Source: Cardinalis cardinalis (lineage: Eukaryota; Chordata; Aves; Passeriformes; Cardinalidae). Taken from it: DNA of 64,000 nucleotides. Below the pieces are notes generated by a model. The model searched no databases. It saw only the letters and a list, made by a program, of their open reading frames with translations, and had not been told where the DNA came from. The stretch spans positions 1,916,876 through 1,980,875 of the forward strand of contig JACDOX010000083.1 of assembly GCA_014549065.1 (NCBI GenBank). The letters run 5' to 3'. The translations under genes and the position numbers were made by a program. Below, one piece after another: positions 12,544 to 26,860 of the stretch (its first letter is position 1; each line of letters begins with the position of its first letter).

Positions 12544-15400
12544 CTAATGTCTAATCCTTCAGGCCATGGCCAGTGTCCCTTGCCCATTTCAGCAGTAAGA
12601 TATGCTCTCTTCAAATGCTTATGAAGGGGCTGCAAGTCAAAGACACTGACAAAAGCCAAGTCTCCTATCTGTCCTGTGTTAAACACTAGTCTTTCTCCCT
12701 TTATTTGGCTTTCTGTAGAGTTTACAGTTGCTGCAAGGGAATAGCTTGTCAATTGTCGTTTTTTCTCTCAGCTTTCATTTCAGAGCATGTGTTCTCTGCA
12801 TAAAGACCTAGCTATTAGGGCTCTAGAAATCCATGAACACTCATAATTACTAATTCTGTAAGCAGCATTTTGCCTAAAACCATATTATCATCACAGCTTG
12901 TTCAAGCTGTCTAAGGGATGTTTGTGAAGGGGCAACAGGACCAGGTGAAACTCCTGCAGTCTCTTTTTAATGCAGCTAGTGGCAGCAGTTTCACGTCTTT
13001 TTGAAAAGTTGTCCAAGCTAGTTATATTGCAAGCTCATGGGCACCAGTGAGTTGGAGATCAGTGAGGTGCTAAGATGAGAAAACTTATTCATGCACTTAT
13101 CCTTGGCAAAGATGGTTACAGCTGTTATGGGTGGGAATGCAGTCCTGGTTTAGGAGTTTGTGTTCCTGGGACCCTCACCCAAGAGTGTCTTGGCAAGTTT
13201 GACAGATTTCATAAAGGAGAAAAATAACACTGAAGTCAACTTTGAAGATGTCTCCAGGAAGAGTAAAGGGTATTTGAGATGAGAGATTTAGCTGCACCAA
13301 GCTCCTGGCAGGAGAAATAAGACAGGAGGAATGCCACGGTCTGCTCATGAGATGACTGTGGCCATCCCAGCCCATGACACCCAGTATTTCAAGCACCTGA
13401 TGGATTGAACTCACATGAACAACAGATGTGGAGATAAGTAGGCAGGGCTGGGGCTGGTGGACATCAGAGTCCCACAGGAGCTTCCATCCAGGGTGGAAGG
13501 TGGTTATCTTTCCCTCTTCTTTTGCTGCCCACAGGGTGAACTTCTTTCTTTACATCCTTAAAGAAGTGGTCACAGCAGTCCCTTTACTTAAAGAATTAGG
13601 AAAAAAATTCACAAAGACACATCCAATAGCCTGTGTTCGTGGCTTAGCATTTCCCTCTTTTTATTTGCTCAATTTGTGTGAGCACAGTCTAGTGTTGCTG
13701 GGTATCCTTTGTTACTCAAGTGCTTGCAGTCTTATTTTTTTGAGTAGACAGTCCCAGGGTGCCATGAACTGTGAGTCAGTTTTTGGGATTAACCTTGTAA
13801 AGAGACTCTTTCTGTGACAGCAGTGCCATATGTATGCATTTTAACACAGAAAGGATGTGTGTGTTAGACACTAATGAAGTGAATTTTCATCTTGGTTTTT
13901 AATCTATCTATTACCTCTACCCAATGGTCTCTGGAAAGGTCATGATATCCAGTTATACTGCTTGCTTTGTTATTTTACATGACCCACAAAGGCAAGCCGC
14001 TTTGTTGTGTTTTGTTACATGTAAAACGGGCTGGGAATTGTTGCAGATTTGGGGCTGTATAGGGAAGGCCATCCAAGGAGGAAGGTGTCCCTGAGCCAGA
14101 TTCCAGAGAAAGGAAAAATGGTGGGACATGCTTTTGGATGAAGATGTCAGTTTAAGAGGGGAAGGAGTTACAACTTCCAGGTTGGTTGTAAAGAAGGTTT
14201 CCAGTGGAAAGGGAAGCAAGTTCAACCTAAGATTATCTCTGAACCTTTTATGCAGATCAAGAGCTTCTTGATAGAGATAATGGCCTTTTCAAAAGTGATT
14301 ATCCTTTGCAAGACTAGTGTAACCTGCTGACACAGAGCTGAGAAGGTAGCATGTAGCAGCCTGAATTGCTGGGGTAAAGAAGCAAAAAGGGCCTTTCCAT
14401 AATATCCACAGATGTTTAATTCAGCTGTGTGGTGAGATGTTCAGGTCCCAGACACACGCACATGGAGAGTCCAGCTTTCTCTTCCCAGGGGCCTGGGGGC
14501 TGACCCTGGTCTCTGGGCAGTACAAAGATAATCAGGGAATAGGGAAGAAGTGGCTCAGGAACATAGGAACAGATGTAGGAACAGGGGAAGCAGCCCATGG
14601 GGTGTAACTTAGGGGATGCTCCCCAGAGCCTCCACAGTACCATGCTGTTCTACAGCTTACACTCGTCACTGCACAACCAGGGAAAGAAAGGACCTGTCAG
14701 AGAGGCCAGCAAGGTGTGGAGAGACAGATAACTTGGCACTGGGGGCAACCAGGGCTTCCAGATGCTCATTATTTCTGCTGCTTGCTTAGCAGAATGCCAC
14801 AATACAGAGGCAAGTCTCCCTTCCTGGGCCCCAGACCATGGAATGCCACAACACCTCTCTTTGGTGTGAGAGGAACACTTCTCTCCTTGTTGGGCATCAG
14901 CTGATCCTTTTACTGCACCCTACACACCCAAATCAAAGTTTCTTGTATGTGAAGATAGAACAAAAGAAATATCAGCCCTCTGGGGTGGTAAGGCACTACA
15001 GGGAGTACAAAGAGAAGGACTTGTCAAGGATACTGGAGAGATTTCTTAGTGTGCATGGCAGGCAAAGTCAGGGCTCCTGGGATCTGCAGCTTGGACACTT
15101 GCCTGTTTGCTCACCTGACCCTGGGCAGCATTGCTGTTGACAGACAGAAACAAGTGGCCACCTGATCACAACATGACTTCAAATCTGAGACACAAGTCAG
15201 ATGTCCTACTCCTGCAACTGATAGTACTTGTCTACCAGCCACTGATCTAAAACTAATGGAAAAGTCCTCAATTCTTCTTTGGCTAGCCTCCCCAAGACGA
15301 GAGCGATGTGGAACAGAAAGACCAAGTCAGGTGTATGTCAGCATTTTTAAAAGGTTCCTTCATCACCCCTCAAACTCCACTGACAGTCTTTTGAATCAGG
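12544..15400. other. Unique sequence, locally richer in G+C
   Basis: Base composition rises visibly from about 12.9 to 15.2 kb compared with both flanks, but I can name no repeat, exon or CpG island in it. A 129-codon open frame at 13428-13817 (plus) has no recognisable domain and an amino-acid mix expected of translated non-coding DNA. An old, unrecognised transposon or a small shift in background composition would both fit. Confidence 0.45.
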
Positions 15401-18400
15401 ATTCACCTCTAAATTAAGATGATCGCCTTCAGTTCAAGCCTCACAAAGTAAGAGAGAGTGATAAATTTACAGACCATATTTGCTCATTCGTTCACATAAG
15501 AAAAGAGATTTCCAGCACTCTCAAGGAATGCCATTGTGAGTGCACAGCACAGTAGGCTTCAAGAGAAACACAGAAATACTGTCCCTCTGCTAATTTGTCA
15601 CAAAGCAACTCCTAATTCATGCAACCCAATCAATTATGGTGCCAAAATATTTGCTTCACACAAATACATGAATGATTTCCAGGAATAAGGCATTTCTTAT
15701 GAAGAAGATGAGAGAGTAGGGAGGAATAAACCAATTAGCATTAGAGAGAGGGAAGAGATTTTTTCAGTGTGAGACCAGAATTCATTAAAGCAACCGTAGG
15801 AGCCCAGAGAGTGGCTCAGTGTGGGTGCATGAAGTGAGAACACGGATTATGGGAGAGGGATGTCTGCCATCATCCTTCACTAACCTCACTGAATACTTGT
15901 GCTTCAGAGCAAGGTGTAATAACTGTGTAATGGACTAACCTAGAATAAACTGACCCCAAGAGAAGCTTGCACCTAGCCCCCTGCTCAATTAGTGAGTGGT
16001 TTTTGCTCTAGAGCTTTAGGGTTTATAAGACACATTTGTTTTTCTTGCCTAATAATGATGGATCTTGTAATTATCCCTGTGCAGTCTGATGCTTTGATAG
16101 AGCTTATTATGCTCTTAATCTCAGTGATATGCTGCATTGGCTCAAGCACTGGACAGTGCTCCAGGTAAAGTTGCATGCTCTGATGTTTTACAGAGTGGAA
16201 ATTTGAATTCCTCTTCCACAAACCCACCCAAAATATTATCTTAAAGTAGCAAAGACTACAATAGCCCATTTTCTCCAACCTTGTGCATAGCCCTGAAACC
16301 TTCTAAGCCTCACTCCGTCCCTCCACTCCTTCCCAGGGTCCAGGTGCCCCCCATCCTCTGACATAGGCCCAGGGGTCTCCTATCTTTTCCTATGGGACTT
16401 TAAGGTATCTCGCAGCCTGCCAGTGCCCCACGGCACCGTGCAAAACACCTGGCCAGCACCAGGAATGCAGATAAGTGAGGCAGGGCCAGCTGGCTCCCCT
16501 CTCCAGAAAGCCTCTCAGGGACTCCCAGGATCACAGCATAGTCTGTGAATTTGGAAAGGATTGCTTCCAGGCCTTCATAGCTGAGAAAAAGAAACAAAAC
16601 CAACAAGAACAAATAATAACAATGACTAAAACAGAAGTTACCATAAAGCACTGCCATCAGAACTTCCACCATGTAAAATTCTGCTTCATTTTGAAAAAAA
16701 CCCTTTTTTTTGTAACCTATGTCATGGCCCTCTGCTGCTTTTTGCAGTGCATGTTTTTTCAGTACATGTTAGCAGGTGTTATCCACACGCTCTGCAGACA
16801 ACCTGCTGATCACATGGAACTGCTTTAATACCTTGCTTCCAGCTGCTTGGTCACGTTAAAGAGCAAAAGGTACACTTCCGAATCCTCATTGCCCGTGTAA
16901 GAAAGTGCTATAAGCTGGGGCAAAGATCTTGTCAGCTCAAGAGCAGGAAAAATCTAATTAATGAAATATGCTATTTAAACCACAATCTGTCATATTAAAA
17001 AAAAAAAAAAGCCCAATCAACCTTTTATATGAAATAAAAGTGCAAAGGAAAAAGAAAAAGTAAGATAATGTTTCTTTTTGTTTTCATTAAATGTTTATTA
17101 ATTTAGATAGGGCTTCTTGAGGGTTTTTAGTGGTTTTTTGCTAGGAAATTATTTGGAATATTCGAAAAGCATTTTAGAGCCATCAAAGCTACTTAGGAAG
17201 AGTTATGAAATATTTTGACATTGTGCATGCCTTAATTGCTGTCTCACCATAAAAAATTCTTCACCCCATCAAGTTCAAGATAGTGGTCACACATGTTGCT
17301 GCATGGGTACAACCTCCTGCTGAAACTTAGGATACAGAACCAGGACTTTGACATGACATGAAGGATAGGGAGATATTAGTTTTCTTTTTGGAGCAGACAG
17401 ATAACTTCTATTGTTTTGGCAGCATCTCAAATACTTAATATGGTATCTCCAAGACAGCATGATCAGCTGAGAAGCAATGAGTTTTCCTTGGAGCTGGCAC
17501 TTAATTATTTTTCAGGTCCACAGTCTTAGTGACCCATTTTCTCATCAAGTCATGAAAATGCTAAAAATGTTTTGCAGGCCACCAATATGTTCTTATCTTA
17601 CCAAAACTAAATACAAATTCATGAAATCTGCTTGCATTTCTAATTCTGATTCTAGTCAAGCTATCGTCAGATAAAAAGGCATCTTCTTCATTCCTTTTTC
17701 TATTCATAGATTTATTGTTAACTTCTGCTCCTTTTTTTTTTTGTTGTTTTACATTATTCCACACTACGCTGCTCTAAAACTAGTCGCAATTTTAGTACAT
17801 ACTATATATTTTGCTGCCATATCCTGGGAATAATCAATGACCTTTCTTAATAATGTATCACTTTACTGATTGTTACACGTAATTTTAAAAAATGAATGCA
17901 TGCTATATTTATATTTCGTAGTAAAAATCCCTGCTCAAATAATATTGCTATCAACACAATCATATAGGCAGCCATTGCTATTCATGTATGAACAAAGCCA
18001 CAAATGTCAAGATTCAAAGGAACAGACCTTTTAGTAGTATAATCACAGCAATGTGCACTTTCTTTTCTAGCTGATAGATTCCAACACACAGTATTTTCCA
18101 CTGCTTTGGATACAACCTGTTATGGTGCTGTAACTTCACTGATTTCAACTGAATATTACTAGCTTAAGATAGCAAAGAAGATTAGAATAAAGAGCCACAC
18201 GTAAATGAGTCTATGTGTTGTAACAGAATTTGGAAGGTGGTAGAGGACCTCCCAAGATCATCATGCTATGATATAAAAAAACCAGCTTCCTCCATGTAGG
18301 AAGTAGTGGAACTTACTGCAAAACCTGAAACCTGGATCCTTTTACTTTTTTCAATACAGCCATTCTTACTCATTAGCCCATGGAGGGAATCATCTATCAT

Positions 18401-20143
18401 TCCTAAATGTTCTAGATTCCAAAGGCTATATGAAAAAGCAAATTACAGGAGTCCATGAAAACTGTTCAGTCATTTTCCTCCTTTCCTAGCAGATCCTCAC
18501 ATCATTTTGCAGCTATCTCCACAATGCATTCCCCATTGTTCATCTTCCTAATAATTAACAAGACTCTCATGAACCATCGTTCACATCTCTGCATGTGCAG
18601 CCAGCCAGCTCAGCTGTGACTTTTCTGGGAAAAGAGCTTGTGATAGGCACTATCCCACAGGGACCTTCTCTTTCCCTGTTGCAACACAGCCTTGCTGTGT
18701 TGTGCCCTGCTAGAATATAGGAAGTTGATTTTGAAAGGTTTATTACCTACAGTTTTATACAAACATTGTATATATATTCATGTCCTAAAGTAATTGGCAT
18801 ATTAGCTAGACATTTGATATATTGCAATACTGTAAAATATTTAAGGAAAAGAAGAAACACTATCCTTGCCTTTGCAGGTTTGATTTCCTGTTAATGATTA
18901 TTATGAGGCTAAATTAAAAGAAATTGAAATAACGTATTTTTTTAAAGGGGATTTTTTCCCCCTCCATTGTTCATTAGCCATGCACAACTACTTAAATGGC
19001 AGGGTCACCTTTGCAGATCGTGCATTTTAGCATAGTAACTCTTTGTGTAAAAATATATCTTGAGTGCTCAAACTCTAGCACACACTGACTCATGCTGCTC
19101 CTGATTGTTTCTTTACTACAGGTATTCAATTTTCAACAGTGATGCCAAAGATCTCATGAAAGAAACAGCAAGATGCCTCCTCCTCTTAGAGTAGAAAGGG
19201 CCTGGCGATGGCCATGAAGTGAAGTGAATTTAGAAAATAGTCAGGTCTTTGTAATAGGTAACCTTCATTTTTCTGCCAGTAATTCTGGGTTAGAAAGCAA
19301 GCAGTAAGAAATGGCCAGTGCAAAATATCCCTGCCATATCAGCTTGGATGAGCCCACACTCCTGCCTTTCGCAGCACGGCTTGGGGTTCTCACACATCTC
19401 ACAGGGTCACTTGGGCACACGCAGGTTATTAGACCTGACAGTAGCCACCTCTCTCTTGTGACATGTAGCCTGCATACAGAGATGCTTTTCACCACCAAAA
19501 TTCAACCTGGACAGATGTTCCAGGTATCTTCTGAAGTTTACTGCTGCCTCTTTTTCATTCTGTCGTAAGTACATCACACTTACCTGTGATCTGGTGAGGT
19601 GTTACACCTGTTTCTAGACACAAATCAACCTACATTTAACCAAGAGGCCATGTAAGTGAGCTATCATTTCTTCCCTGGCAGCTGGACTTCATCATTGGCT
19701 CTTGCCCCTGAACCAGGCTTTCTCAGGGTGGTAAATAAGTGCATGCACTGCAAAGGAAACACAAGCATGGCGTGTGTATGGATTAATTTAAGAGTGTTAC
19801 TAGAGAAAGAAAAGCACCTAGAACTACTTACCTACACAATTTTTTCACTGTTCAAGATTTGGGGTTGGTTTGGGTTTTTTTTTTTTCCCCAAAACACAAG
19901 CTTGCAGTAAAAGTTATTGCTTTGAAATTAAATAATTTGACATCTATATGATGTTACTGGTACTGTCTGTGGGTCTACTGTTACTGAATGTGTTCTAATT
20001 AACACTGAGTGTGGTGACAGGGTTCCACACATAATAAATGATAATAGAAAGTTTGCTGGGTCACTTTCAGACCAGAAGAATGAGCTCAAACTGATTTGGA
20101 AGTGTATTATAGCTGATCTGTCAGTGTATTATTTCATCTCCCC
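15401..20143. other. Unique AT-rich non-coding sequence
   Basis: Contains homopolymer runs (A14 near 16997, T10 near 17731) and otherwise nothing that I can name. A stretch near 18219-18265 faintly resembles a reversed CR1 tail but is too degraded to call. Confidence 0.55.
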
Positions 20144-20170
20144 TTCTTTTTTTTTCTTTTTTTTTTTTTT
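20144..20170. repeat. T-rich tract
   Basis: Two long T runs separated by single C residues, about 27 bases in all. Confidence 0.92.
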
Positions 20171-20758
20171 AACTGATGGGAGTGATCCATTGTCTCTAAA
20201 ATCAAGCTGCTCTTTGCAGCTGACTTCCCACTGACATGAGGAGCAAGCAGTGATTTTGCTTCCAGATGAAACCTAAGGAGAACAAACATCTGTGAAGAAT
20301 GGAGAATGTGGCAGCACAGTGAAAGTGCCTGGGAGCAAAGTGTTCAGCATGCTCACTAATAAGTGTCAGCTTGATTTGAATCACTTGCTAAAGTGCAGTC
20401 TGGCTGAAGTCGAAAGAACATACCTTTCCTCAATGAAATGGAATCCCAAGGCATAAATAAAAGATTTCACCTGGGAAGAGTGATTTATAATCTCCATCTC
20501 AAGAAAGATGCCTGTGATTTACCACACCTCCTTGTTTTAAAGCAGAAGCAAAAACAATCCCTTCCCCCAAAATAACCCCTAACCAGCAATCACCAGCACT
20601 ATCTCCATTAGCTGGAAGAGAAGTCTAAGATGCATTCATACCAGTGATTTAGTTGAAGGTAACGGAGCCATTCAGATGGGATAACAGACCAAGGGATCAA
20701 GTAAGGGACAAACTGGGGCCATAGCTACAAAATTCTTGAGAAATCCAGCAATACTTAA

Positions 20759-20849
20759 AAAAAAGAAAAAAGAAAAAAGAAAAAAGAAAAAAGAAAAAAG
20801 AAAAAAGAAAAAAGAAAAAAGAAAAAAGAAAAAAGAAAAAAGAAAAAAG
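20759..20849. repeat. (AAAAAAG)13 heptanucleotide microsatellite
   Basis: Thirteen perfect AAAAAAG units, 91 bases, without a single interruption. G falls at every seventh base from 20765 to 20849. The tract is all purine on this strand and mirror-symmetric. On the minus strand it produces a spurious open frame made of F, L and S residues. Confidence 0.98.
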
Positions 20850-23800
20850 GCTGTATCACAATGGCTGCTGTCCAATCTAAGACTCTGATCACATATCCCA
20901 GTCAAAGGAGCCAACTAATTCATTCCTGACCATATGGATGTTGTAAAGTTGCAGAGATCAAACCTCTCCCTGACAGAATCTTGGATGAACGAAAGCTCCC
21001 TCTTGAGCAGCCATTTCGGGTTTTACAGGGAGCCTGATCCATGTTGGGACAATGGTTTGAATGGTTTAGTCAATGCTAAAGAACATTCACACAGCAGACA
21101 CAATCAATAAAGCTTATAATTTATTTACTTCATTCCTGAGTCTGAAGGGTTTGATTTAAGGAGCTGACATGGGATCTCAAAGTGAGCAGTAGATTTCTGG
21201 TGTGAGTGGCAGATTTCAAATACTGTCTAGGTCTTAGGAGATCCTGCACAGACTCTTCCTAAGGACTCCATTGAAAGTAAGACACTATTCATACATACTC
21301 TCAACAGATCACTACACTATCTGTGTCTGCTTCTAGCTTTTCCCCTAAATTACATACACAAAATACAAAACCACCAGGCAGGAATGACTGGGCCCCTTTT
21401 CATTCCATTCAGCCATTAAGCTTGAGCTTTTGTGGGTTCTAGGGGGTGGAGGCACAAAAAATTATAATTGCATACAGTTTCCACTTTGATCTTCCATCCT
21501 TCTACTGACCGAAGGTGCAAAAATGAAACAGGGTAGAGAATCTGAGGTGGTTGCAAATTGAGGCTAACTGGGACTACTCTTCTTCTTTTTCAGCTGAGTA
21601 CCCCACTTTTTCCCAAAATGAAAATTTCACAGAAAACCCTAAAAAAATTATTATCAGGGTCAGTCAGCAAACTGTATGCCTCTCTCAAGCGGACAAGTTT
21701 ACTCAGTTCCCCTACAACTTTACCCTTCTTTCCAGAACGAAGTAAATTATCTATGCTACTTGCAGCGTTGGAGTGCTACTTGCAGTGTTGGAGTGCAGAG
21801 CAGTTGCTGAGACAGTAAAACATTCTTAGGTGAAACAGTGTTTTACTGCAAAGCCTGTGCTTTAATTTGCTCAATCTCTAAGCCAAAAATGAAAGCCACT
21901 TCTGCCACAGGAAATGCTTAGTATCTTTTTCTTTTCAGTCCTCAGCAAAGTGTCAGCTAGATCAAGCACAAACTGGTCAAGGGTAGGCAGAGCTGTGAAT
22001 GTATAGAAAGCCTGGAAAATTTTCATGTAGCGGTAAATAAGTTGAAGACACTGCAAGAAAAGATCATTGAGTGATTTGCCCCTTGTTTTCTCCTTCCACA
22101 TTTTGATGACCTCTAGTAAAGATGAAGACGGGGTGACTGCATAACACTCCTATTATACATTTTTATTTACAAGATGCTAGCTATTGCCTAACCTCTAGTC
22201 CCATTTACACTATAAGACATAAATAAACAGCTTAAATTTAGTAAAGTAAATAAATGTGAGCTTTTGTATGTGCTGCATATATACCAGTGTTGCCCTAAGT
22301 TAATTTCTTGGGATTCCCTGGTGATGGGAAAAATTCCACAGGGGTGTGTCCTACAATGTCCCTTAGTCAAGGGAGCAGCGTCCTCAGCCCTATGGCTACA
22401 TTGTCCCAGACCAAAGCATGCAGCTGGTATCCAGCCAGAAAGAGCCTGCACACAGCAAACTAGACTGATAAGACAAGGGAAAAATAAATGAGCCCAAGTC
22501 ATCTCTGCTTTCTAAAACAGAGCAAGGGCTACACCAGAGCATAGGAAGCAGGTGGCTTCTCTGAGATCCATTCTGAGTATGTTCTGAAAAAATCACAGCA
22601 GGTTTTTGAGTGTCTAGGTGGAGCCCACACCACTGTGTAGCACTCATTTTTCCCCATGTGCTGCACAGCAAGGGCCATTACTGATAGTTGTAAAGGCACC
22701 AGAGAAATACGTTTATTGTTGGAGTTCATTGGCCCTCTGCTTCTGCAGCTTTTCTATATTTCTCACGTCCTGCAAGAACTCAGCACAGAAATTATCTCTC
22801 CTCAAGGTGAACAAGGTCAAATTTTCTTCTTAATGAACTCAGAAAGCACATTGTCCATCCTAAGTACTCGGCAAGAACTGTACAGTACATGTACATCAAA
22901 ACCATAAGCAACTTTTGCACTCAGAAAGAAATGTTAGCATTGGCTGCTGTACAAAAGGAATTATAAAACAACAAAGAGAAGCAGAGACCATTTGGGATAT
23001 TCCCAAATGGCAGGAAATACAAATGGCAGGAGTAAGGTAGATAAAAGATTCATGCATCAGACCAAAATACACTTTTTCTGTTCATAAAATTATATTTAAA
23101 AGGTATACTTTGTGTTTTATAACTCAAGCCCACATTGATAAAAATGCCATCTCTCAGCCATCTCTTGATGTAAAAGGTGCTCTTTGGTCCTTCCTGAGTG
23201 AGATGAAGGATGATTTATTTGTCAGTCTAAGAATGATCTCAAAAAGAAATTTTGCTCTTCTACTTTTTCTCTGGAAGAACAAGGAAAGAAAAGCACCACT
23301 CTTCAGGCTAATATACCTGTGCATAACATGGTCACCCATCACTGCCATCTCTTCTGGCATTCACCATCAGAGATATTGAAATTTCTGAAGAAACTGGAAA
23401 ATTGTAGTGAATTTCCAATTTCTGGAACCAATACAGCATGGGAAAAAAGTGCTGCCATCCCGCATGACCCAGTGCTGATTCTGTTGGGAAAAACTGTAAT
23501 TGACTTTAAGAACAAATTTTCCTTTTTATAAGTAATTTTACTTTGCAATAATATTTCTGCCTGCTTATGTAAAAGGAATGTTATTCTGTGCTTGAATGAA
23601 ATATATTTCATCCTTGGCAAGAAGTCACCAGTTTATTTTGGGGGACGTAAAATTTTGTTTACAGAAAAATGATGGGTAGAAAAAAAAGAATATCTTATCT
23701 CCTTTCGAAAGCTTTGGAATTTTTGGAACTTTTCATTGGAGAGAAGTTCTGGAAATCCCACCTCCGTGTAGTCTGATAAACCAATGTAATGCAGGTCTCC

Positions 23801-26587
23801 TTGCTGCTTTTTACATTGTGTTGGGTGGGTATTGCATTATTTCTGGATTGCTTCCAAAAATCATCAACATAATAATAAAAGAACTTGTTCAGAAGATGTT
23901 TATCCAAATACCTAACTAGTTTTTTGAGGAGAAAATCCATATTGAGCAGAGATATCATTTGCAGCAATAATGTCTGGAAGAAAAGAAAAATGAAATGTGT
24001 CAGTCAAAGTAAACAGACTCTATAATGCAGCCCCCAGGAGGCTGAGTTACAGTGTATAATATATTCAGTTGCATACACCTAGCCCTATTTTCAAAGTCAT
24101 AAACCGGGGTGGATTTGTCAGAGTTTCAACAATATAATTGTTTAGCTGTAAATTTTCCTGCTGGCAAGTTCCAGAGTTTTCAGATAATCCCAGGCAGGGA
24201 TTCAATCTTGCCGTCACATACACAATGGATTGTTCACAAGCAGCATGAGGAGCCTGCAAACCATGCTGCCACAGAAGTGTGCTGGGGATCATGAGCTCCC
24301 TCAAGCACACAATTTAATTTGAATATATGATACACAGATACTTCCAATGTGGTGCACAAAGAGAGTGCCATTGTTTTGGATTATGTATGATTAACAGAGG
24401 AAGTGCATCTTGAGCAATAAGATGCATTCCCACTTGAAGCCATGTGGAGAGGGCTTGGCTGAGGCCTTTTTTCAAAATAGTCAGGGGAAACACCCGTGTC
24501 TCTGTTAACATGAAGCATGGCCCATAGCTTCTTATTTTGGCTATTTTTGTCCTGACTACACAACTTATGTCCTGGCAGAAAGATCTCCTGAGGTTTTCTG
24601 TTTCATTTGAATGCTTATTTGCTTCCATCTAAGTTATACAATGGGGCTTGGAGTGTTTATCGAAAAAGCTACAAAGATAGCAGTCCTACTGAAACCACTT
24701 CTTCATGGGTAAACATGATGGGAGCTGATGTACATAAACTAATGAAGAGGAAGGGAAACAGAAGAGCATTTCCATTTCTCACTAGATTAGGAAGTCAAAG
24801 GCTATGTGCCTAATTGAACTGGAGCTTTCTCTAAAAACACCATACACAGAGGCATTTATTTATCCTAAGATGAAAGCAAAGTAATGCTGGAAGACTCTAG
24901 AGAATGGTGCCGTGTCCCATCTCTCACACAAACTTCCCTCTCTCTTGTTTGAAGGGTAGCGCAAATTCTACCAGCACAGACAAAATTTTCCATTCCTGAA
25001 ATTCACTGTAAATAACATTTACCCATTAAATCTTAAAAATCCCAGTACCTATTGCAATAACTATAACCATCTGTATCCCTAAAGTTGCTTTATAGTGTGA
25101 GAGCAAGACAGTGAAACTCTTTCCTTTATTCCTTTTTTGATCTGCTGCTGATCCATCAGAAAGGATCTCCTAACCCATTCACAGTGAGTTGCTGCAGCTG
25201 CTGTTGTGGAATTTACCTATGCATCTAAAAGGACCACATGGTTTTGACCCCACTGTGCTGTGGCACAGGACCTGCCACTTTACCTTCTCTTCCTAGCCAT
25301 ATCTGATCACTGCAGTTCAAAGAAACATGTCTCACAGAAGGTCATCCAGAACATCCTCAAGAGCTCCTCTCCTAAATCACTAACTCTCCATGTTCAGCTC
25401 AGCTTGGGAAAAAAATAAGAGAAAAAGTGGAACCATTTTCCCAGTGTTTTGAATAGGAAAGATATGTCAAACTGTATTCACTCCATGCTCAAAAATTTGT
25501 TACAAGGCATTATGCAGATACCAGGAAAAGCTGCGAGGAGACTGGGTAGCTTGAAGAGCCAGCATAAATCATAGAACAAAGAAAGCTGAGGTTGAATCAG
25601 GCTTGCAGGCACCTTCCTCAGGTGGCCCAGCACTTCCACAGCATCCTGCAGTACCAGGTTTGCGACTGACCTCAGTGGTTCAGGCAGAGGAAGCAGAACA
25701 GGGCACAGACACACAGGGCCCACCATGACGCTTACTCTGCCCTTTGCCACCTCTGCCTCATTTATATGTGACAGGCTAGTTTGCAAACACAGTGGCGCAG
25801 TTCAAGTGCTGCGGTTTGGTGAAGGGCAAGTACTCAATGTTAAATGCAGCCAGTTCTTTTTGCTGAACACTTCCACAGTTCTTCAAAAGTAATTGGAAGT
25901 AGAACACAGCATAATACTGAATGCTGAATGAGTAAGAAAAATGTATAAGTATTTGCTGTATAAGTATTTCCCGTCTCTTTCTCTCAATAACACATAGAAA
26001 GAATTGCCTTATCTCTCTCTTCTTTGAATACCCCTGAAGATCAAGAGGCCGATGCTCAAAGATATTATAAATTCCTCTATAACACAGTTATCTAGCTGGT
26101 ATCTGTAACTCTGTGCTTGCCTCAAGCATTATCCAATAATTAATCAGATTGCCTTGGTCACTCATACTTGGAGTTCTCTGCAAGAAACACACATGAGTCC
26201 TGATTCCACAAACACAAGGCTCTGATTTATTCATCCATTTGGTCCAACTAGAAGCAAAGCTATTGTTTTTCACCTGGGGTGTGATCCAGCACTCATTGAA
26301 GTCAAAGGCAGTGCTCCCATTGACTTCCATGGGACACAGGATCAAAGTTTTTGCCCACCAGCAAGTAAGAGTAAGTCATGCTGGTGAGAAGGACAAGATT
26401 CCCAAAGGCAATTTAGAGTGAAACAGATTTATCACTGTGTGCTAGGTTACAGAAGATGTTCCTTAGAATCAAGCCATCTAGCCTCATCATTCAGTACTTG
26501 TGCTGAACAGCCATGCCACACTGGCTAAATTCCCAAAATTTTCACTCAGTCTCTGTTAAATTCAGTGTAAAACTCAGAGGTAATTGT
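20850..26587. other. Unique non-coding sequence
   Basis: No gene or named interspersed repeat is supported. Contains the small duplication at 21755 and a 15-bp duplicated unit (TGTATAAGTATTT) at 25942-25971. Many open frames of 60-100 codons occur on both strands, overlapping and out of phase, as expected of chance. Confidence 0.55.
21755..21796. repeat. 20-bp tandem duplication
   Basis: Two adjacent 20-base units beginning GCTACTTGCAG at 21755-21774 and 21775-21794 differ at one base (C against T). A GC follows, the start of a third partial copy. Confidence 0.93.
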
Positions 26588-26860
26588 CTTACTTCCTTCC
26601 CTCCTTCCTCTCTTCCCTCCTCATTTTCTTCCTTTCTTTCTCATTTCCTTTATTTTCCCTTCTTTTTTCATTTTTTATCTTTTCCTTTCTTCAACTGTCA
26701 TAACTTTATGATTCTCTTTCTTTCTTCTTCTTCTTCCTCATTCCTTCTCCTTTTTTCTTCCCCCTCTCATTCTACCATTTCTCTGACCCCATCTCTCTTT
26801 CCTCTTTCTCTTTTCCTTCTTTGTTTCATAATTTTCTTGTTCTTCTCAGTTTTCCTTCAA
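26588..26860. repeat. Pyrimidine-rich low-complexity tract
   Basis: About 270 bases composed largely of C and T in TTCC, CTTT and TTCTTC patterns, with scattered purines. It has no fixed period, so it is better described as a polypyrimidine tract than a microsatellite. It gives a spurious plus-strand open frame (26513-26905) rich in S, F, L and P. Confidence 0.85.

Noticed and set aside
13428..13817. 129-codon plus-strand open frame in the G+C-richer zone
   Set aside because: No domain, no exon boundaries that I could defend, and a composition typical of translated non-coding DNA.
18219..18275. Possible reversed CR1 tail (CAGAATTTGGAAGGTGGTAG, then GAGGACCTCCCAAGATCATC)
   Set aside because: The resemblance is short and no second landmark follows, so it could be chance. 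I did not list it as an element.
20672..20914. Minus-strand open frame with repeated F/L/S residues
   Set aside because: It is the translation of the (A6G)13 microsatellite, not a protein gene.
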